From positions 43,612-107,611 of the forward strand of contig JAQGDQ010000723.1 of NCBI GenBank assembly GCA_030141605.1: a stretch of DNA of 64,000 bases. Reading direction: 5' to 3'. Within the stretch, counting starts at the first letter, position 1. Every line of letters starts with the position of its first letter. The stretch is from Tubiluchus corallicola. Lineage: Eukaryota > Priapulida > Priapulimorpha > Priapulimorphida > Tubiluchidae. Below, in pieces: positions 23,972 to 36,129 of the stretch. The notes below the pieces were generated by a model. That model made no database searches, had not been told where the DNA came from, and was given only the letters and a program-made list of their open reading frames with translations. The position numbers were made by a program, and so were the translations under genes.

Positions 23972-24629
23972 CTATGTAAAAATTATGAATATAGTAAAGG
24001 ACTGATTATCATCTTAGGTTCAATTTCAAACTTTCATCAAAGAGGGAGCTATCGTCAAACTTTCAGCAGTAAGCGCTATAAGCAGTGTTTTCGTGAAAAA
24101 TTAAATTATGTCAGATATTTTGCCTTTTGTTAAGAAAAATACACAAATGAACAATGTTTGTTAAAATGTTAAGAAAGTCACACACTAGTATCTGCTAACT
24201 TGAAAAATTTCTAAAGTAATAAATATGCAAATGTCGTAATGCCTACAACAATTATCGACCCGCAAATTAGACAAAAATATTTGCTTATGATACACACAGT
24301 ATGTCTTGTGACACCTTTCTACTGTTCCAAAAGGATTAACTTTTTCAGTACACTTAAACTATCTATTCCAACACTCCACTGTTTGACGTTAATGTCAAAA
24401 ATTCACAGAACTAATAAATTATACTAAAAATAAATAAAAAATCAAAATAAATGTAGTGCCATTACTTCGAAACTACTACATGTAAGTGCAAGTTGAAGTT
24501 GTGAAAATACAAAATTATCCATTTTTTACATTCTGACAGAAATGTCTGAATAAATGACATCAGTGTCACCTAGTGAAAAAAATAGTTAACAAATTACTGA
24601 ACATTTTTTCTTCTTAGTTATTAAACTAA

Positions 24630-24745
24630 TATCCCTTCCTCTGAAATATTAATTGGAAATACTTTAAGTAAATCAGATCTAGTAAGCGGCTTTGGGTGCT
24701 TTTCAGAAATTATTTTTAGCCTTTTATCTTTTAGTTTAAACTGGT
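24630..24745 (-). other. Short open coding-like segment of unknown origin
   Basis: After a minus-strand CCACAG, a frame runs IHQFKLKDKRLKIISEK and onwards to a TAA, with Lys-rich composition and a segment LLKVFPINISEEGILV. Its phase would accept the preceding Siva exon 3, which would give a 98-nt intron. There is no similarity to the Siva C-terminus. It could be an alternative last exon, part of another gene, or chance. Confidence 0.25.
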
Positions 24746-24835
24746 GGATTCTGTGGTCTTTGGCTTTTTATATATAAATATATATAAACTCATATACACT
24801 CATATATAACCTCTGAATTACCTAAAACTTTAAAC

Positions 24836-25008
24836 TTACTTAATCAGTGAGCAAGAATGGCAATAATATGAATCACATTGGAAACACCGCCTTCCACACA
24901 TCCCACACAGAGCTGAATCACAGAAGTTACACTCGAGGACAGATAATGAAGCCTTGCAATTTGTACACAATGGCTTCACAGAGGTTGGCCTGCTCTGGAC
25001 ACTTTTTT
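24836..25008 (-). CDS. SIVA1: Siva-like apoptosis regulator, exon 3 (C-terminal Cys-rich domain)
   Basis: Minus strand, after acceptor TATTTTGCAG, in phase 1 from exon 2. It encodes the zinc-binding Cys-rich region typical of Siva: the sequence shows CTNC, ECNFC, CGMCGRRCFQC and CHSC spaced as in the family. A GTAAGT lies at 24839-24834; splicing there (exon end 24840, phase 2) would add a short last exon, as expected from the usual length of about 175 residues. Reading through instead gives a stop right after CSLIK and a protein of about 153 residues. I could not locate a convincing last exon. Siva is a pro-apoptotic adaptor of TNF-receptor-family death signalling and a p53 target in vertebrates. 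Confidence 0.8.
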
Positions 25009-25587
25009 CTGCAAAATAGACAGTAACAAATACAGTACAATTAAGCTTAAGCACATTTATTTAAAAAAAATTATGCAGTGCAAAGTAAGCAGAATAACAC
25101 TAATAACACAATCAAACACAGGGCGTCACATTAAAAACGTGCCTCTACTTTACTAGGCCTACAACTTTTGAACGTCTTGATCTGTTTTAAAACAAAAAGG
25201 TAAGCCCTGGATCACAAAAAATAACTATCCACAACAATTTACGTAAATAATTTTGGGAACTAAAAATGCTCGCCACTCACAGCAAGCATAACATTTTGCA
25301 AAAAATAAAATTTCTTCCATCCTCACTTGTTCCAACAAATTACAATAAAACAAAAGGTCACAATGTCATAGCTGTATCACATCTGAATGTAACTAAGATT
25401 TTTTTTGAAGATGACTTAAGCTCGAATCCTACCACAGTCATAATAAGTAGGCGGGGAGTACTTGCAATTTTTATAGCACTGTAACTAGTGGTAACATAGC
25501 ATTGTGTTTTCGTATAGCTGCAAAACAGTCAGCAAAGTCGGGAAAATAATAATGTCATGACTAAAATAAAGTAAGAGTTCAAAATAC

Positions 25588-25758
25588 CAGCTTGCGAAAA
25601 GGGTTTAAGTTGACCTGTATGATCGATACTCAGCTGACCAGGTAAAACCGAAGAAAATCGTTGTTCATCCATTGGACAGGCAACACGTAAGGCTGAAAAG
25701 TCATCATATGTTTGGCAAGTGTGTTTAGGCGCAGAATATAACAGATTTCTCGTTTTTT
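25588..25758 (-). CDS. SIVA1: Siva-like apoptosis regulator, exon 2
   Basis: Minus strand. The acceptor CATTTTACAG precedes 25758, and the exon completes a Glu codon from exon 1, giving EKTRNLLY, which is highly typical of the Siva N-terminal region. It continues through a Ser/Asp-rich stretch to IDHTGQLKPFSQA, matching the conserved G-x-L segment of Siva. The donor is GCTG|GTATTT at 25587, a weaker site, phase 1. The open frame extending upstream of 25758 is intronic. Confidence 0.82.
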
Positions 25759-26212
25759 CTGTAAAATGTACAACATATACCGCTGCATTAAAAACATCTA
25801 AATAGATCTGACTTTTTACAATGCAAATACAGCAGAAGATAATAGTAATGAAAAAAATAGTTAATAACTTATTTGAAATAAGCTGCATAGTTTCATATAT
25901 TTCTGTCTTTAAAAGTGATTTGAAGCTCCAAAAATGATTGCACTTACAAATGTGCACACTGCAAAGAGATTCGGGTGCAACTGTGCCAAATTGTTAGTAA
26001 CTAATTATTTTAAATTTTAGACTCACATTATAAGATAAGCAGTTTTTGCTTAGTATGCACATATACCACATTAACTGTTCAATCCAACCTCACTATATAT
26101 GCATAGTTTCATTCTCTGTAACTAAGGGTACACATGCTTCATGTTCCACAGAGTGTAAAATATCCTAACTGTGCACATGCTTCATGTTCTGCAAAGTATA
26201 ACACATACTCAC

Positions 26213-26330
26213 CATACACATGCTTCATGTTTTGCACATGAAGGACACCTTTATCAACTTCTTTCTGCCTGACATGAACTTTCCTCTGAAGTTGCTCATA
26301 ATCACAAAAAGGATTAGGCCTTTTTGGCAT
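26213..26330 (-). CDS. SIVA1: Siva-like apoptosis regulator, exon 1
   Basis: Minus strand; ATG at 26330-26328. The start MPKRPNPFCDYEQLQRKVHV matches the MPKR-x-PF-x-QLK-V signature of Siva proteins. The exon has 39 codons plus one base, and the donor TATG|GTGAGT begins at 26212. The joined protein (exons at 26330-26213, 25758-25588 and 25008-24840) keeps frame throughout with no lesions, so the gene looks functional. The gene is compact (1.5 kb) compared with the goosecoid locus. Confidence 0.85.
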
Positions 26331-26399
26331 TTTGATGACGTCCGAATCTTAAACTGCGCAGATCACAGGTGCAAAAAAAAATATTAACCATATAATATT

Positions 26400-27345
26400 T
26401 AATAATTCATGAAACACTTCAAATGTACAGGGAAAAATAAGCTGTACTAATTTTCTATGTGTTGTTACTGTTGTCGCTAACACCATTTAACAATACACAC
26501 GCATGTGCGATAAAAAATAAAATGCTAATGCTTCAGAACTTTTCCACCTGAATTTACACAAGTTACACCATACTATACATCACAGATGACCAAAAATAAT
26601 TCTGGAACATATCAAGTAAGGACGCAATCAATTTATTAATTCAACTGTAGCTGTATGAAAACAATATGATCCATGTGATGTTTCACTGGGCTGTACGAAC
26701 AATAGTGTGCCAAGTACTCATGCAAATCACTAAGTACTTATGTGCTGCTAGTCACATCTCTCTAGGTTGATACATGCACAGTAGTTAAGGGTAATAATTT
26801 TCTTTATTATTCTCAGATAAAAAATTTTGTGGAATTTAATGGGCATTTTGACTTCTTTTACGATTATGACTATGGGAAATCTCAGAAGAGCACCATCTTA
26901 TCCTGTAGCACTAACTACATGTTCAAGTGATGAGTTCCAGAAAAGAATCACAGCATTGGTCGGTGTGGTCTCAATGTCTGTCGGTGTTGGCTTTTCTCTG
27001 ATAAAGCTTATATCAGTTGATTATTTCTTGAATATTCACATTATTATTTTTATTGATTAAATTATAAAATTCTGCAAGATTATTTTTTAAATGAACACCG
27101 GACGATTATTTAGACTCAATCTCGTTGATAATCATTGATTAATTGTCACATTATTTAGATTTTCCGATATGTTGTTTCTTCAATTTACTTTTATTTTTTA
27201 CTTACTGTAATAATTTTACTCTTTCACCATTATCGTCAATATTTAGCATAATTAGTGAAATTTATAGGGGTGGCTAGATTAGAAAACCATACGATTTGTT
27301 CGTTACCCTGTCTCTATAACTCTTTATTAAACTATACTGCATTAT
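26400..27345. other. No supported gene; Siva upstream region
   Basis: AT-rich. A 77-codon plus-strand frame at 26827-27060 overlaps another frame rich in Phe/Tyr/Asp; neither shows a recognisable domain. The Siva promoter presumably lies just right of 26330, but no core element is distinct. Confidence 0.5.
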
Positions 27346-27350
27346 GCTAA

Positions 27351-28047
27351 TCTAGGGTGCAAAGTAGGACACTTCAGCTAAAGCACATGTGCTAAATTTG
27401 CGGAAAAGCAGCGTCGTACATGGGCAGCTCAAGTAGGGCACTAACAATTTCTGTTGAGAATTATGACATAATAAAACATTGTTTTAGGAAAAAAGTAACT
27501 TTATAATAATGATGGATAGTCCTTGACAATTTAAAATGTATTTTTTACAATAGTATCATTATTATTATTAGTGCCATTAACATCATCATAACATTAAACT
27601 AAGTATCTAATGTTTTAAATAGAGAAACTATGTAGGGCACACAGCTCATTAGCCCGTTTACTTAGTAAAAAACTATTATTTGTCCAAGAGGTATAGTGAA
27701 ACGGATCACCTATCTGTGAAGCGTGACAAAATAAAAAATAATATAATTTAAGCAAATGTTGAAATCGCCTAAAAATCGAGTTTATTTCACTTCAAAAAAT
27801 TAATACCAAAGCCAGATTTGATACTAGCTAGCTTTAATACTACTACTAAGTTCTACTAGCTCAGAATAAGGTTCTTTTAATTTATCAGATATACATTGAC
27901 GTTTTCAGCTATTATTATTAAGTAGGACGACGGGTGCTGCTAGTATGGTTAACTACTCAGTTCGTAACCTGTCGCTAGTGTCCTACTTGGGCTAGCTCAT
28001 GTGTGCTAACTGTCTACTTCGGCTAGTGTCCTACTCTGCTCCCAACA
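27351..28047. mobile_element. Non-autonomous Ginger-like DNA transposon, 697 bp
   Basis: The ends TCTAGGGTGCAAAGTAGGAC and (reverse complement) TGTTGGGAGCAGAGTAGGAC are inverted repeats. A perfect 5-bp target duplication GCTAA flanks the element at 27346-27350 and 28048-28052. Its interior aligns, inverted, with both ends of the large copy at 51647-56030, including AGTAGGACACTAG motifs and a GGTGATCCGTTTCACT-type segment. It has no coding sequence and is an internally deleted derivative mobilised in trans. Confidence 0.88.
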
Positions 28048-28679
28048 GCTAATGTTACTAATCGTGAGAGAAATAAATAGAAATTGAATTGAAATGTAGT
28101 TTATGTTTAACATGCTTACCTTTAGGCTTTACTCGGTTTATGTAGTATTTCACGTGTATTGGCTATTGCTTTGCAAATGTACATTATATGATTGTGCAAA
28201 TAAAACTGAACTTAACTGAATACTATTAAATATTTTTTCACCCATCGCATACAGTCAAAAAATGTGATATCCGCTAAGCATGAACAAAGCTATAATTTGA
28301 GCGTAACATTAAAAAGACCTTTACTTCAGTGTCGATTTACATGGTCATAAAGTGCTTAGTGACATAAAATGAAGGCAAAATTTAGGAAACTCTGAAGACA
28401 GAAACAATTAAGTTTCAGTGGCCAAAATCGATACAATATCAGAAAGCCGATTAGCAAAAAAATTACCTTTATATTCAACCAAACTGACTTTAACTCCGTT
28501 ACGACTGCTTCGTGCTTTGTTTTGCCGCATTCAGTATGTAGCAAGAAGCGAATTCTTTGTCGCAATATTACAAAATAAAGCGACGATTCAGAAATTAAAG
28601 ATATGTTTCATTTAGTCTTTTTTCATAGTATGAATAACAGTTGCAAGTAAAATAGCCACTTGATATAATAATTCCAATA

Positions 28680-28862
28680 TAGTCTGTACACTATAATTAT
28701 GTATGAGTACATGTTTATAATATATATACTGTATAGTTATATAATTATTATATACTTTTTTATTATTATATAATTATATATAATAATTATTATAGAATAT
28801 AATTATCTAATAACTATATTATTATAATATAATTATTATTAATATTATAGTTATATAATTGT

Positions 28863-28894
<32 letters not shown>

Positions 28895-28895
28895 T
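28680..28895. repeat. AT-rich palindromic tract and (TA)n
   Basis: Almost pure A/T with repeated TATAATTATTATA-type self-complementary blocks ending in (TA)n at about 28865-28890. It could extrude cruciforms. No gene. Confidence 0.85.
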
Positions 28896-29819
28896 GCATA
28901 CATAAAACTCTCCAGTCTTCAGGTAATGCCTGAGTAATAGAATGTAGTAGAAAATGATGTAAGAATAGGTTCTGCCAAATTTTGTAAAGTTCGATGTAAA
29001 ATTCGTAATGCAGTTAAAGTTGATACTAAAAAAATGTTTGTTAAATTACTCAAAATTACAATTCTCCAATAAAGCAGCAAGTAATACTTGTCTTAGTAGT
29101 CTTCCTGGTCATCATTGATCACTCAGCTTCACTTGTTTTTTATATAATATCCACTTTGTCGGCACTAATAACACATGCTCCTGGATGATGTCATTTTTTA
29201 TATATGTATGAGCATTTGAGGTTTGAAAAACTTAAGTCGGTGACCTCTAGTAACATGACCTTTGATTACCTAACGTGAAGTATTTTTCTCTATTGATTTC
29301 GTAGCAACCATGACGTATTTTAGATGATACTCTCAGATCAGCATGTACATTCCTTGTTCACAATGATTCCAGCTTGAAATTTATCCCTACTTAATTTTTC
29401 ACATCTTATTTTTATAGCTACATCTTTCTTCAGTCATGGTGACCAAACGGGTCTGTAATTAGTTACCCCAAAACTGGTCTTATAAAAGCTTTATAAAGAA
29501 CCAATCGTTGTAGTTATTTATGACCAATATATCTATTGTTGTTAATTTTAGAATTTTCTAACAAGTAAATTTCAAATAGAATGCTATATAAAAATGATAT
29601 AAGCCGTATAATTTGTTACGTCAAACAGTAGAGAACACTCATGCCCTCAATATTTAGCAAGGATGGCTAGTACATATCCATTAGTATTGGCAGTACAAAG
29701 ACATTGTATCAAACTCAGATCTTCTAAGGATTCTGCAGGGTTTTTTTTATAAAGCTTGATTTTTATAACAGATATTTTTTATACACTTCTGTGTGTGTGT
29801 TACAAGCCTCCTCTTTGAA

Positions 29820-30015
29820 TGACAATCACTGAATGGCATGTTTTCTTATCATCTTAGTGAGCTTTTGCTCTGCCTTCACCAAAGTGTTCAGCAGGGTTGA
29901 GGTCCAGTAAATTTCCAAGCCACTGAGTTTGATCAATCCCAGACTTTTCCAGAGCTGAAGCTCTGATCAAATGTGCTGAGATAGTAACTTGAGCATTATG
30001 TGTAAGGCTCCACAC
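29820..30015 (-). pseudogene. Tc1/mariner-type transposase remnant
   Basis: Minus-strand reading gives ...HNAQVTISAHLI then WLGNLLDLNPAEHFGE, matching the family pattern around the second catalytic Asp (W-P-x-x-S-P-D-L-N-P-I-E). It is followed shortly by a stop. No other transposase parts or ends were found, so this is an old fragment. Confidence 0.6.
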
Positions 30016-30427
30016 TAAATAATATTAAGACGTATCTCTCTTGCAGTTTTAGAAGAACCATAAGTTATCTGGAAGGTTATATAAGAAGGTTATATATCTA
30101 CATAACATAAGGACAACAGGAATGAAAGAAATTCCAACCGTTGAGCTTTACTTTGCTGATCATGATAAAAGGTTATTAAGTGAAAAAGTTGAGAAGTTGC
30201 AGTCATATAATGTTGCGAGACTTTCCACCTATAACGGCTGAGTGGCTATAGAAGATATTTCACTACGTTCGAATGCTCACTTTCACCATACATATCTTAA
30301 CTGAAGTTGCAGTAATATATTATTTTAAAAATATCTATGTTGTTTATGTTGTTTCTGAGATGAATGATGTAGTTGAAGAACTGCATTGCAATTTTGAAAG
30401 AAATTTAAGTTTTTTTATTAACTAAGT

Positions 30428-30530
30428 AGAAATAATAATAATAATAATAATAATAACAACAACAAGAACAACAACAACAATAATAATAATAACAACAACA
30501 ACAACAATAATAATAACAACAACAACAAAA
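30428..30530. repeat. (AAT)n/(AAC)n microsatellite
   Basis: Mixed AAT and AAC trinucleotide tract of about 100 bp, possibly the A-rich tail of a degraded retroelement. Confidence 0.9.
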
Positions 30531-31916
30531 TGAGAGTGCAGCACTAAACATGTACAACTTTATGTTTGAGTGTCAGCAGTGTCCAAACCATAGAAGTAAA
30601 ATTTTTTATGTATGTCGACACACTGCAATCCCAAATCCAACCAGCACGGCCTATTTAGACTAAATGTTTGTGACTGGCTACATGTGATATAACCGCTGAA
30701 CCACTGAACTGGCAAAGAATAGGTAGTTATTACACAGTACCCCTGTATACAACATCTCATCCCTGTAATATTCCTGAATATAATATAATCACAATTATAA
30801 TATTATATCGTTCCTGTAAACAGTAAATTGTTCACGAATTTTACACAACTACCGCCCTGAGTGAGCTGGTATTGTATCAAGGCAGCCACACAAACCACAT
30901 ACATCATCCGCATGAAAGTGTGCATGCCTATCCCCGCCACTAAGCCACAAACCACGCATTACCATTATCATATCATTGCTTAGTCATTATAGTTATAGTA
31001 TATACAGCTGAGAATGATTTATAACTTACTATTGTAAAAGTGTTAAGAATATACATTGGTCGCTGACAATGCTAGGAAACTGAAAAAGTTTTCCCGGGGG
31101 CTAAATTTGTTATGAGAGTCTGCATATTGCTGAAAATAATTTCGTCATGCGTCTTTTTGTCGTTTTGGTTCACCTTTAACTCACTTTTCCAGCTACCAAC
31201 ATCGTTTTGGCTATTTTTGAGACTTTAATTTTGGTAGCTATTGTGTAAGGAACAAAGTACTGGACTATATCGTACACTCAATCTCTAAACAAAGTTTTTG
31301 TGGCGCTTGCACTTTAACTACAAAGATTGTAAAGGTTTTGTACATTATATACACATGTAGAGCAAAAACTAGGCACCTATAACTAGACATCTATAACTAA
31401 TCTAAAGACTCAGTGTTTGCAGGCAGGCGTGTTTCTCATGAATCCAATCTATATTTTGTTCTTCAATGGCATTAACATACTTTCGGATGGCTGTGACACC
31501 ATCGCGGTCGTTTCATCTGATACTTGTAAGTAATTGTATTTATAACTTCCATTTTGTGCTGCATTTTAAAACTATATACGAACTTTTAACCATGTATTAC
31601 AGTTAAATTGTAATTTTGGTAAAACATTTTTTATAAAAACGCTTAGAAAAAATCTAAACAAAGCAACTCTACTCAGTACTCTGTATTTAACGAATTTTCT
31701 TCTCTGAAATAACTTATAATCTGACTCTAACATCCCATTTTCCTGCCCTTTTAAGTTACATTTAAATAGCAATTATTTCTCAACTCATCAAAAAATTCTG
31801 TCAAGAACTTGATTTTAAAAACCAGTAATTATAACCTTTTTAAGTCCTTTTGTTTTAGTTATATCTACTAAAATAATGAAAAACCATGGTTTTCTGGAAA
31901 ATTTTTAAAAAATCTA

Positions 31917-33509
31917 CTAAATATAAACCCTCCTATTTATATTATCTTCAATATTAATAGTTGTTGTCATTTTGTCATACACATGATCGCCTACCTGGGC
32001 GACATAACTTATGTTGACATCTTCATCTTGTACAACAGGCAAATTTGCAATCAGTGACCTGGTGTAATTCATGATCTCGTCACGACGTGTGGAAACTGGA
32101 AGCGACTTTTTAAATTTTGGATGAAGAAACAGAGCGGTGAAATGCTGCACTGTTAGCACAATTTTTTCCTGCAGGTAAGGTGCAGCCCATCTTCAGTTTT
32201 TGCAGAAGGCTATTGTCCATTCCACCAAAATGTAAGAATTTGCTCAGCTTTTCTTTCCACAATACTGCAAGATGCAAAGTAGGTTTACCATCTGCTTCAA
32301 AATCCCATACAGCCATAGCAAATGGTTTCAAAAAGTCCATCAATATTATCAGTGAGTCCTTGTCAATGCCTGTCATACGACACCTTTGGTTTTTTGAATC
32401 CAGTAGTTCTTCTATTTCACCGAATACATGTAGCACTGACTCGATCATGTTGTACATCGAAATCCACCTCGTGTCATTTTGCTGTTTTATGGTTTTTGAT
32501 AAGTTCACATTGTTGCCACTTCTCTTTAGGAAAGCTACTAGCTGCTTGCAAGCCTTTATGGATGCATCAAGCTTAGAAAGGTCCTCATCTTCTTCTTGCA
32601 TCGATATTGATAATGTGTGCCAAATAGTGGTAGCTAACGTGTGATCTGCACATGGTAACCTGATGTGATTTCTCAGCGTTGCTTTGATATTTGACCCTTC
32701 ATCAGTAACAAACACAAATCGCTCTAAAACTGTCCTGTTTTCAAAACCCATAGTCTCCAAATTTTTTGCAAATCTCTGTATATATTTTCTGTTGTTTTAG
32801 CTTCATTAGTAGGAAAATCAGATATCAAGAGATGTCTAGAATACAGTGTACTATTTACTACGTAGTGCACTGTCAGTGAAGTATAACTAAGACTGTTATA
32901 AGAGTCTATCCACATGTCGGTTGTTACAGCTATGCCACCATTCTGATCAATACAGGTTTTCAAAATGGAAATAAGCTTAGTTTTGCCCACTTTTGCAAAT
33001 TCTGCAAGATCTTTTGTGATGGTGCTCCTAGCTGGCGATGCATCACTGATTAAAAATGAACCATGTTTTGCTCCTAGGTCGATGCAAGTCTGCAGAAGCT
33101 CTCTCATGCCACTACCATTAAAAGTACTCAATGGACGCAAGTCCTTGGTCACTACTGACACACAAGACTCTCGAAGCTTTTTTGAGGATTGGTTAGGTAA
33201 CTTGAAGGACTGTGGTTTGAAGAATTTTGTTATGATATTTTGCGATGCTACATTCAAGTTCTTGTCGTAGTACTGGAGGTGTTTTCGTAGATGGCTAGTA
33301 CCACTCTCATGAAAGTCATGATACTACATGTGACCATTATTTTTGCAAGAAACAAAATTTACGTATGCATCTGCATCATATACACATTGGTAGTGTGCCC
33401 ACACATCACTCTTACTTTTTGGATTTTCTTTAACTTTCCCACTTTCAAGGCCAAGTTTTATATCTTTTTCGCTTAGACTTGCGATGTCTTCTACCTTCCG
33501 TTTGGCCAT
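31917..33509 (-). pseudogene. hAT transposase with BED zinc finger, broken
   Basis: Minus strand. The N-terminus (33509-33260) starts MAKRKVEDIASLSEKD and holds a BED finger, with GTSHLRKHL near 33280, but a TAG stop at about 33310 interrupts it. The central part (33257-32724) carries the hAT RNase H-like motif VTTDMWIDSYNSLSYTSLTVHY. A frameshift near 32750 leads to a frame (32760-32110) with TDEGSNIKATLRNHIRLPCADH and RWISMYNMI, and another shift near 32155 leads to a short tail (to 31917). The C-terminal hAT dimerisation domain is missing. At least one stop and two frameshifts make it inactive. The element's 5' terminus is at 34406. Confidence 0.88.
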
Positions 33510-34406
33510 GGCAATAACTAACTGCTGAACTACTCAGAACCAGGCTGTCTACTCTACTGTACACCTATTAAAATGTGACAAAAGATTGCATTACTACAAG
33601 CTAGGCCAATTCATTAAGTTGATTGCACACTAACTAAAAGTAAATAAAGTTGTAAATATTTGTTATTATGAAAGTACGACAATTGACTAAGCACTGTAAA
33701 TGCGATATCTAGATCAATGATGCAGCATAAAATTTACTCTACATTGCAAATGTAATAATTACGAAGTTGTGAATACAACAGTTTTGATCCATGGTTTGTG
33801 TTCGTTCAATTGAAAAATGTCACATAACATCTGCATACTACATTATTTAAGCCTACAATAAAGTGGTGTATTGCGTTTGCAAACGTTTGCAAAAAACAAC
33901 TCTGTTTGTTTATTATTTTCAAGTGCATTTAGCTTTACTTACTAAAAAGTGTTAGGTGGGTACACACTCACAAGTGTCACAGTATGAAATAATTCGTTTA
34001 TCAAATTTTAGTTATATCAAGACATTCCAATCAGCCGATTAATGTACGGTAATACTCAGCCTTGCATAGCAGAAGACTATGCGAGAAAGCAGGGAAATCA
34101 TACTCATAGCACTTCTTGCCTCTGTTTCGTATCAAATGATGGAATAAGAACTTTTGGTCAGCTTGCACGTGCAATACCTATATCTAAGAGTGGAAGACTG
34201 CTGGTCATTATCAGTTACTAAACAATTAAATATGCCCCCATTATTAGAAAAAAAACTAAAGGATAATTAAACATTGTATGATTTACGTATTTCGCATTTG
34301 GGTCCGCGAACAATAGTTAAGAAATTGTCTAGTTCCGCAGGGTCCGCAAATCCGCGAAAAAATCGTGCGGATCCGGGTCCTCAGTTCTGCGGTTTGCGCA
34401 TCTCTG
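31917..34406 (-). mobile_element. hAT element, 3'-truncated
   Basis: Encloses the BED-hAT transposase pseudogene. The right end reads (minus strand) CAGAGATGCGCAAACCGCAG, a typical hAT terminus, at 34406-34387. It is followed inward by GGATCC/GCGGA-rich subterminal sequence and then about 750 bp of AT-rich leader. No matching CAGAGATG terminus was found on the left, so the left end is deleted or beyond recognition. Confidence 0.65.
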
Positions 34407-34597
34407 CCAGACAATACATACCCTAAAACTGAATCATAAAGGTAGAGACCATTATTCAGAGAAATACGTTCTCCAGTTAAAACATTATTTAGCTGATCCG
34501 ATCCTACTAAGATCTTTGTGACTATGCAGCATTGGAGCTTTAGGAATAATGTCAGCCAATTTATCTTTGAAATTTGTATTCAGGTGATCAATCAATA

Positions 34598-35940
34598 GGG
34601 GAGGGCGGGGTAAGATGAGCACTTTTTTGGATTTTGCTGCAGATATTGTAGATAAAACAACTAACAATATTTGTTTTATATACAGTATTAATATAGTGTT
34701 ATTATGAAATTGAACACGTAGCTAGAACAATTACTTCTTGCACACATTTCTACTAATGACCATCTGAAAAAGTCTTGTCAGACTGATCATCTTACCCCAA
34801 GAGTGGGGTATGTTGAACATGTACTTGGGGTAAGTTGATCAAACATTATGTGAGACAAATTTCTTCGAGGAAAAGTATAAAATAATGAAAGAATATGCAG
34901 TGTAACCTCTAATGGCTCATAATTGTATGCAATGGGAATTCAGCTTGAGTATCCGAACTGATAATACGAATTTTTTGGACAAAAATCCAGTCAACAATCT
35001 CAGTATGACAGATGCCATCGGCTTAGATCACACGAGAATACTAGTCTATTAGACATTCGCGCGCTGCCGGTTTGGTGCTGCGGAGTTGGTAATTTGTGTA
35101 GAATATCATATGTTGTGAACACGGCCGAATCGTCAGAATCAATAACAAATGCTGGTTGGCCAGTGTTGATATGTCCTGGAGCCTTTTTCAGAAATGCACC
35201 TTCAAAGTCATCATCCTCTTTAACATCAATTCTCGCAATGAATGTTTTTTGCTTGCTTTTAGCACTATCAACTTTAACTACGACGAAATCACCCTCAATA
35301 AACTCATTTATATCCTCATCACTATCATCATCAGTGTCTATTAACTCCACTTCTTCTGATTCATCCGAATTCTCTGATTCATCAGATGACTCATTATCAA
35401 TTGTCTTGGAGACTTGTCCTTTTTCAGAAAACAATCGCCGTTTCGGAAGTACGATGCTTTTCTTAGTAGCTTTAGCCGACTTTTTCTCTATCTTTCCCAA
35501 TTTCTTTGCTTTCTTATTCACTTCTACTGTCGCTATTTGATCTCTAATTGGAGTGCTGGTTAGAATTTTTGTTGACCCTTTCTTACGCCCGCCCTTCTTT
35601 CGCGGCTGCGCTTTCGGAACGGGCACTATTTTAGAGGGGGATACATAATCTTCTTCATTTAGAACAGAATCTTGATTGACTGGTTGATTATCAAGATATT
35701 CATCATTTGGATTTGGTGTATCAGACATATTCAACGACGCCGATGTCGCGAGAGCCGCAGTGACTGATAAGTTAGGTCTATCAGTAACTGCTCTTCCTGC
35801 AAAATCAGCGTCGGTGAATATGTCTTTATTATAAGGACATATGCCTGTAGCACGAATACCTGCTAGTATATTTCTGGCTGTAACAGCATTAAGTTGTGCC
35901 TCGGCTACTAGTTTTGGAATGTCATATATTGTCACTGTAA
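34598..35940 (-). mobile_element. Pogo/Tigger element copy A, truncated
   Basis: The left terminus GGGGAGGGCGGGGTAAGATG follows TA at 34596-34597. Subterminal GGGGTAAGTTGATC-type repeats lie at 34790-34850, the same design as the element at 47834-51193. The coding remnant at 35000-35935 is the transposase C-terminal part. No right-hand inverted repeat was found, so the 5' half of the gene and the right end are lost. Confidence 0.8.
35000..35935 (-). pseudogene. Pogo-like transposase, C-terminal part only
   Basis: Minus-strand frame of about 311 codons beginning in TIYDIPKLVAEAQLNA, which matches the end of the DDE_1 transposase domain and the TIYDIPALV segment of the other copy at 49340. It then covers GIRATGICPYNKDIF, a Pro/Lys region with RKKGGRKKGSTK (likely a nuclear signal), an acidic Ser/Glu/Asp stretch, and a C-terminal domain ending VFSCDLSRWHLSY. 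The N-terminal DNA-binding half and the catalytic residues are absent. A minus-strand TTTACAG just before the frame could be a splice acceptor or coincidence. Confidence 0.85.
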
Positions 35941-36129
35941 ATGTAAACAGTGAAATTATATAGCCGTGATCAATACGAAGGAAGTGCAGTGCATCAACTG
36001 TGTATCTGTTTAGCCTTTTTTAGATGTTTATTGAGGGCTACGGGACACTTGGTAGAAATGCACAATTTTATTCCCCTAAATGGGTAATGTTTTGCAAGTC
36101 TTCCCGCCTAATGAATAATTGTTCTTGTA

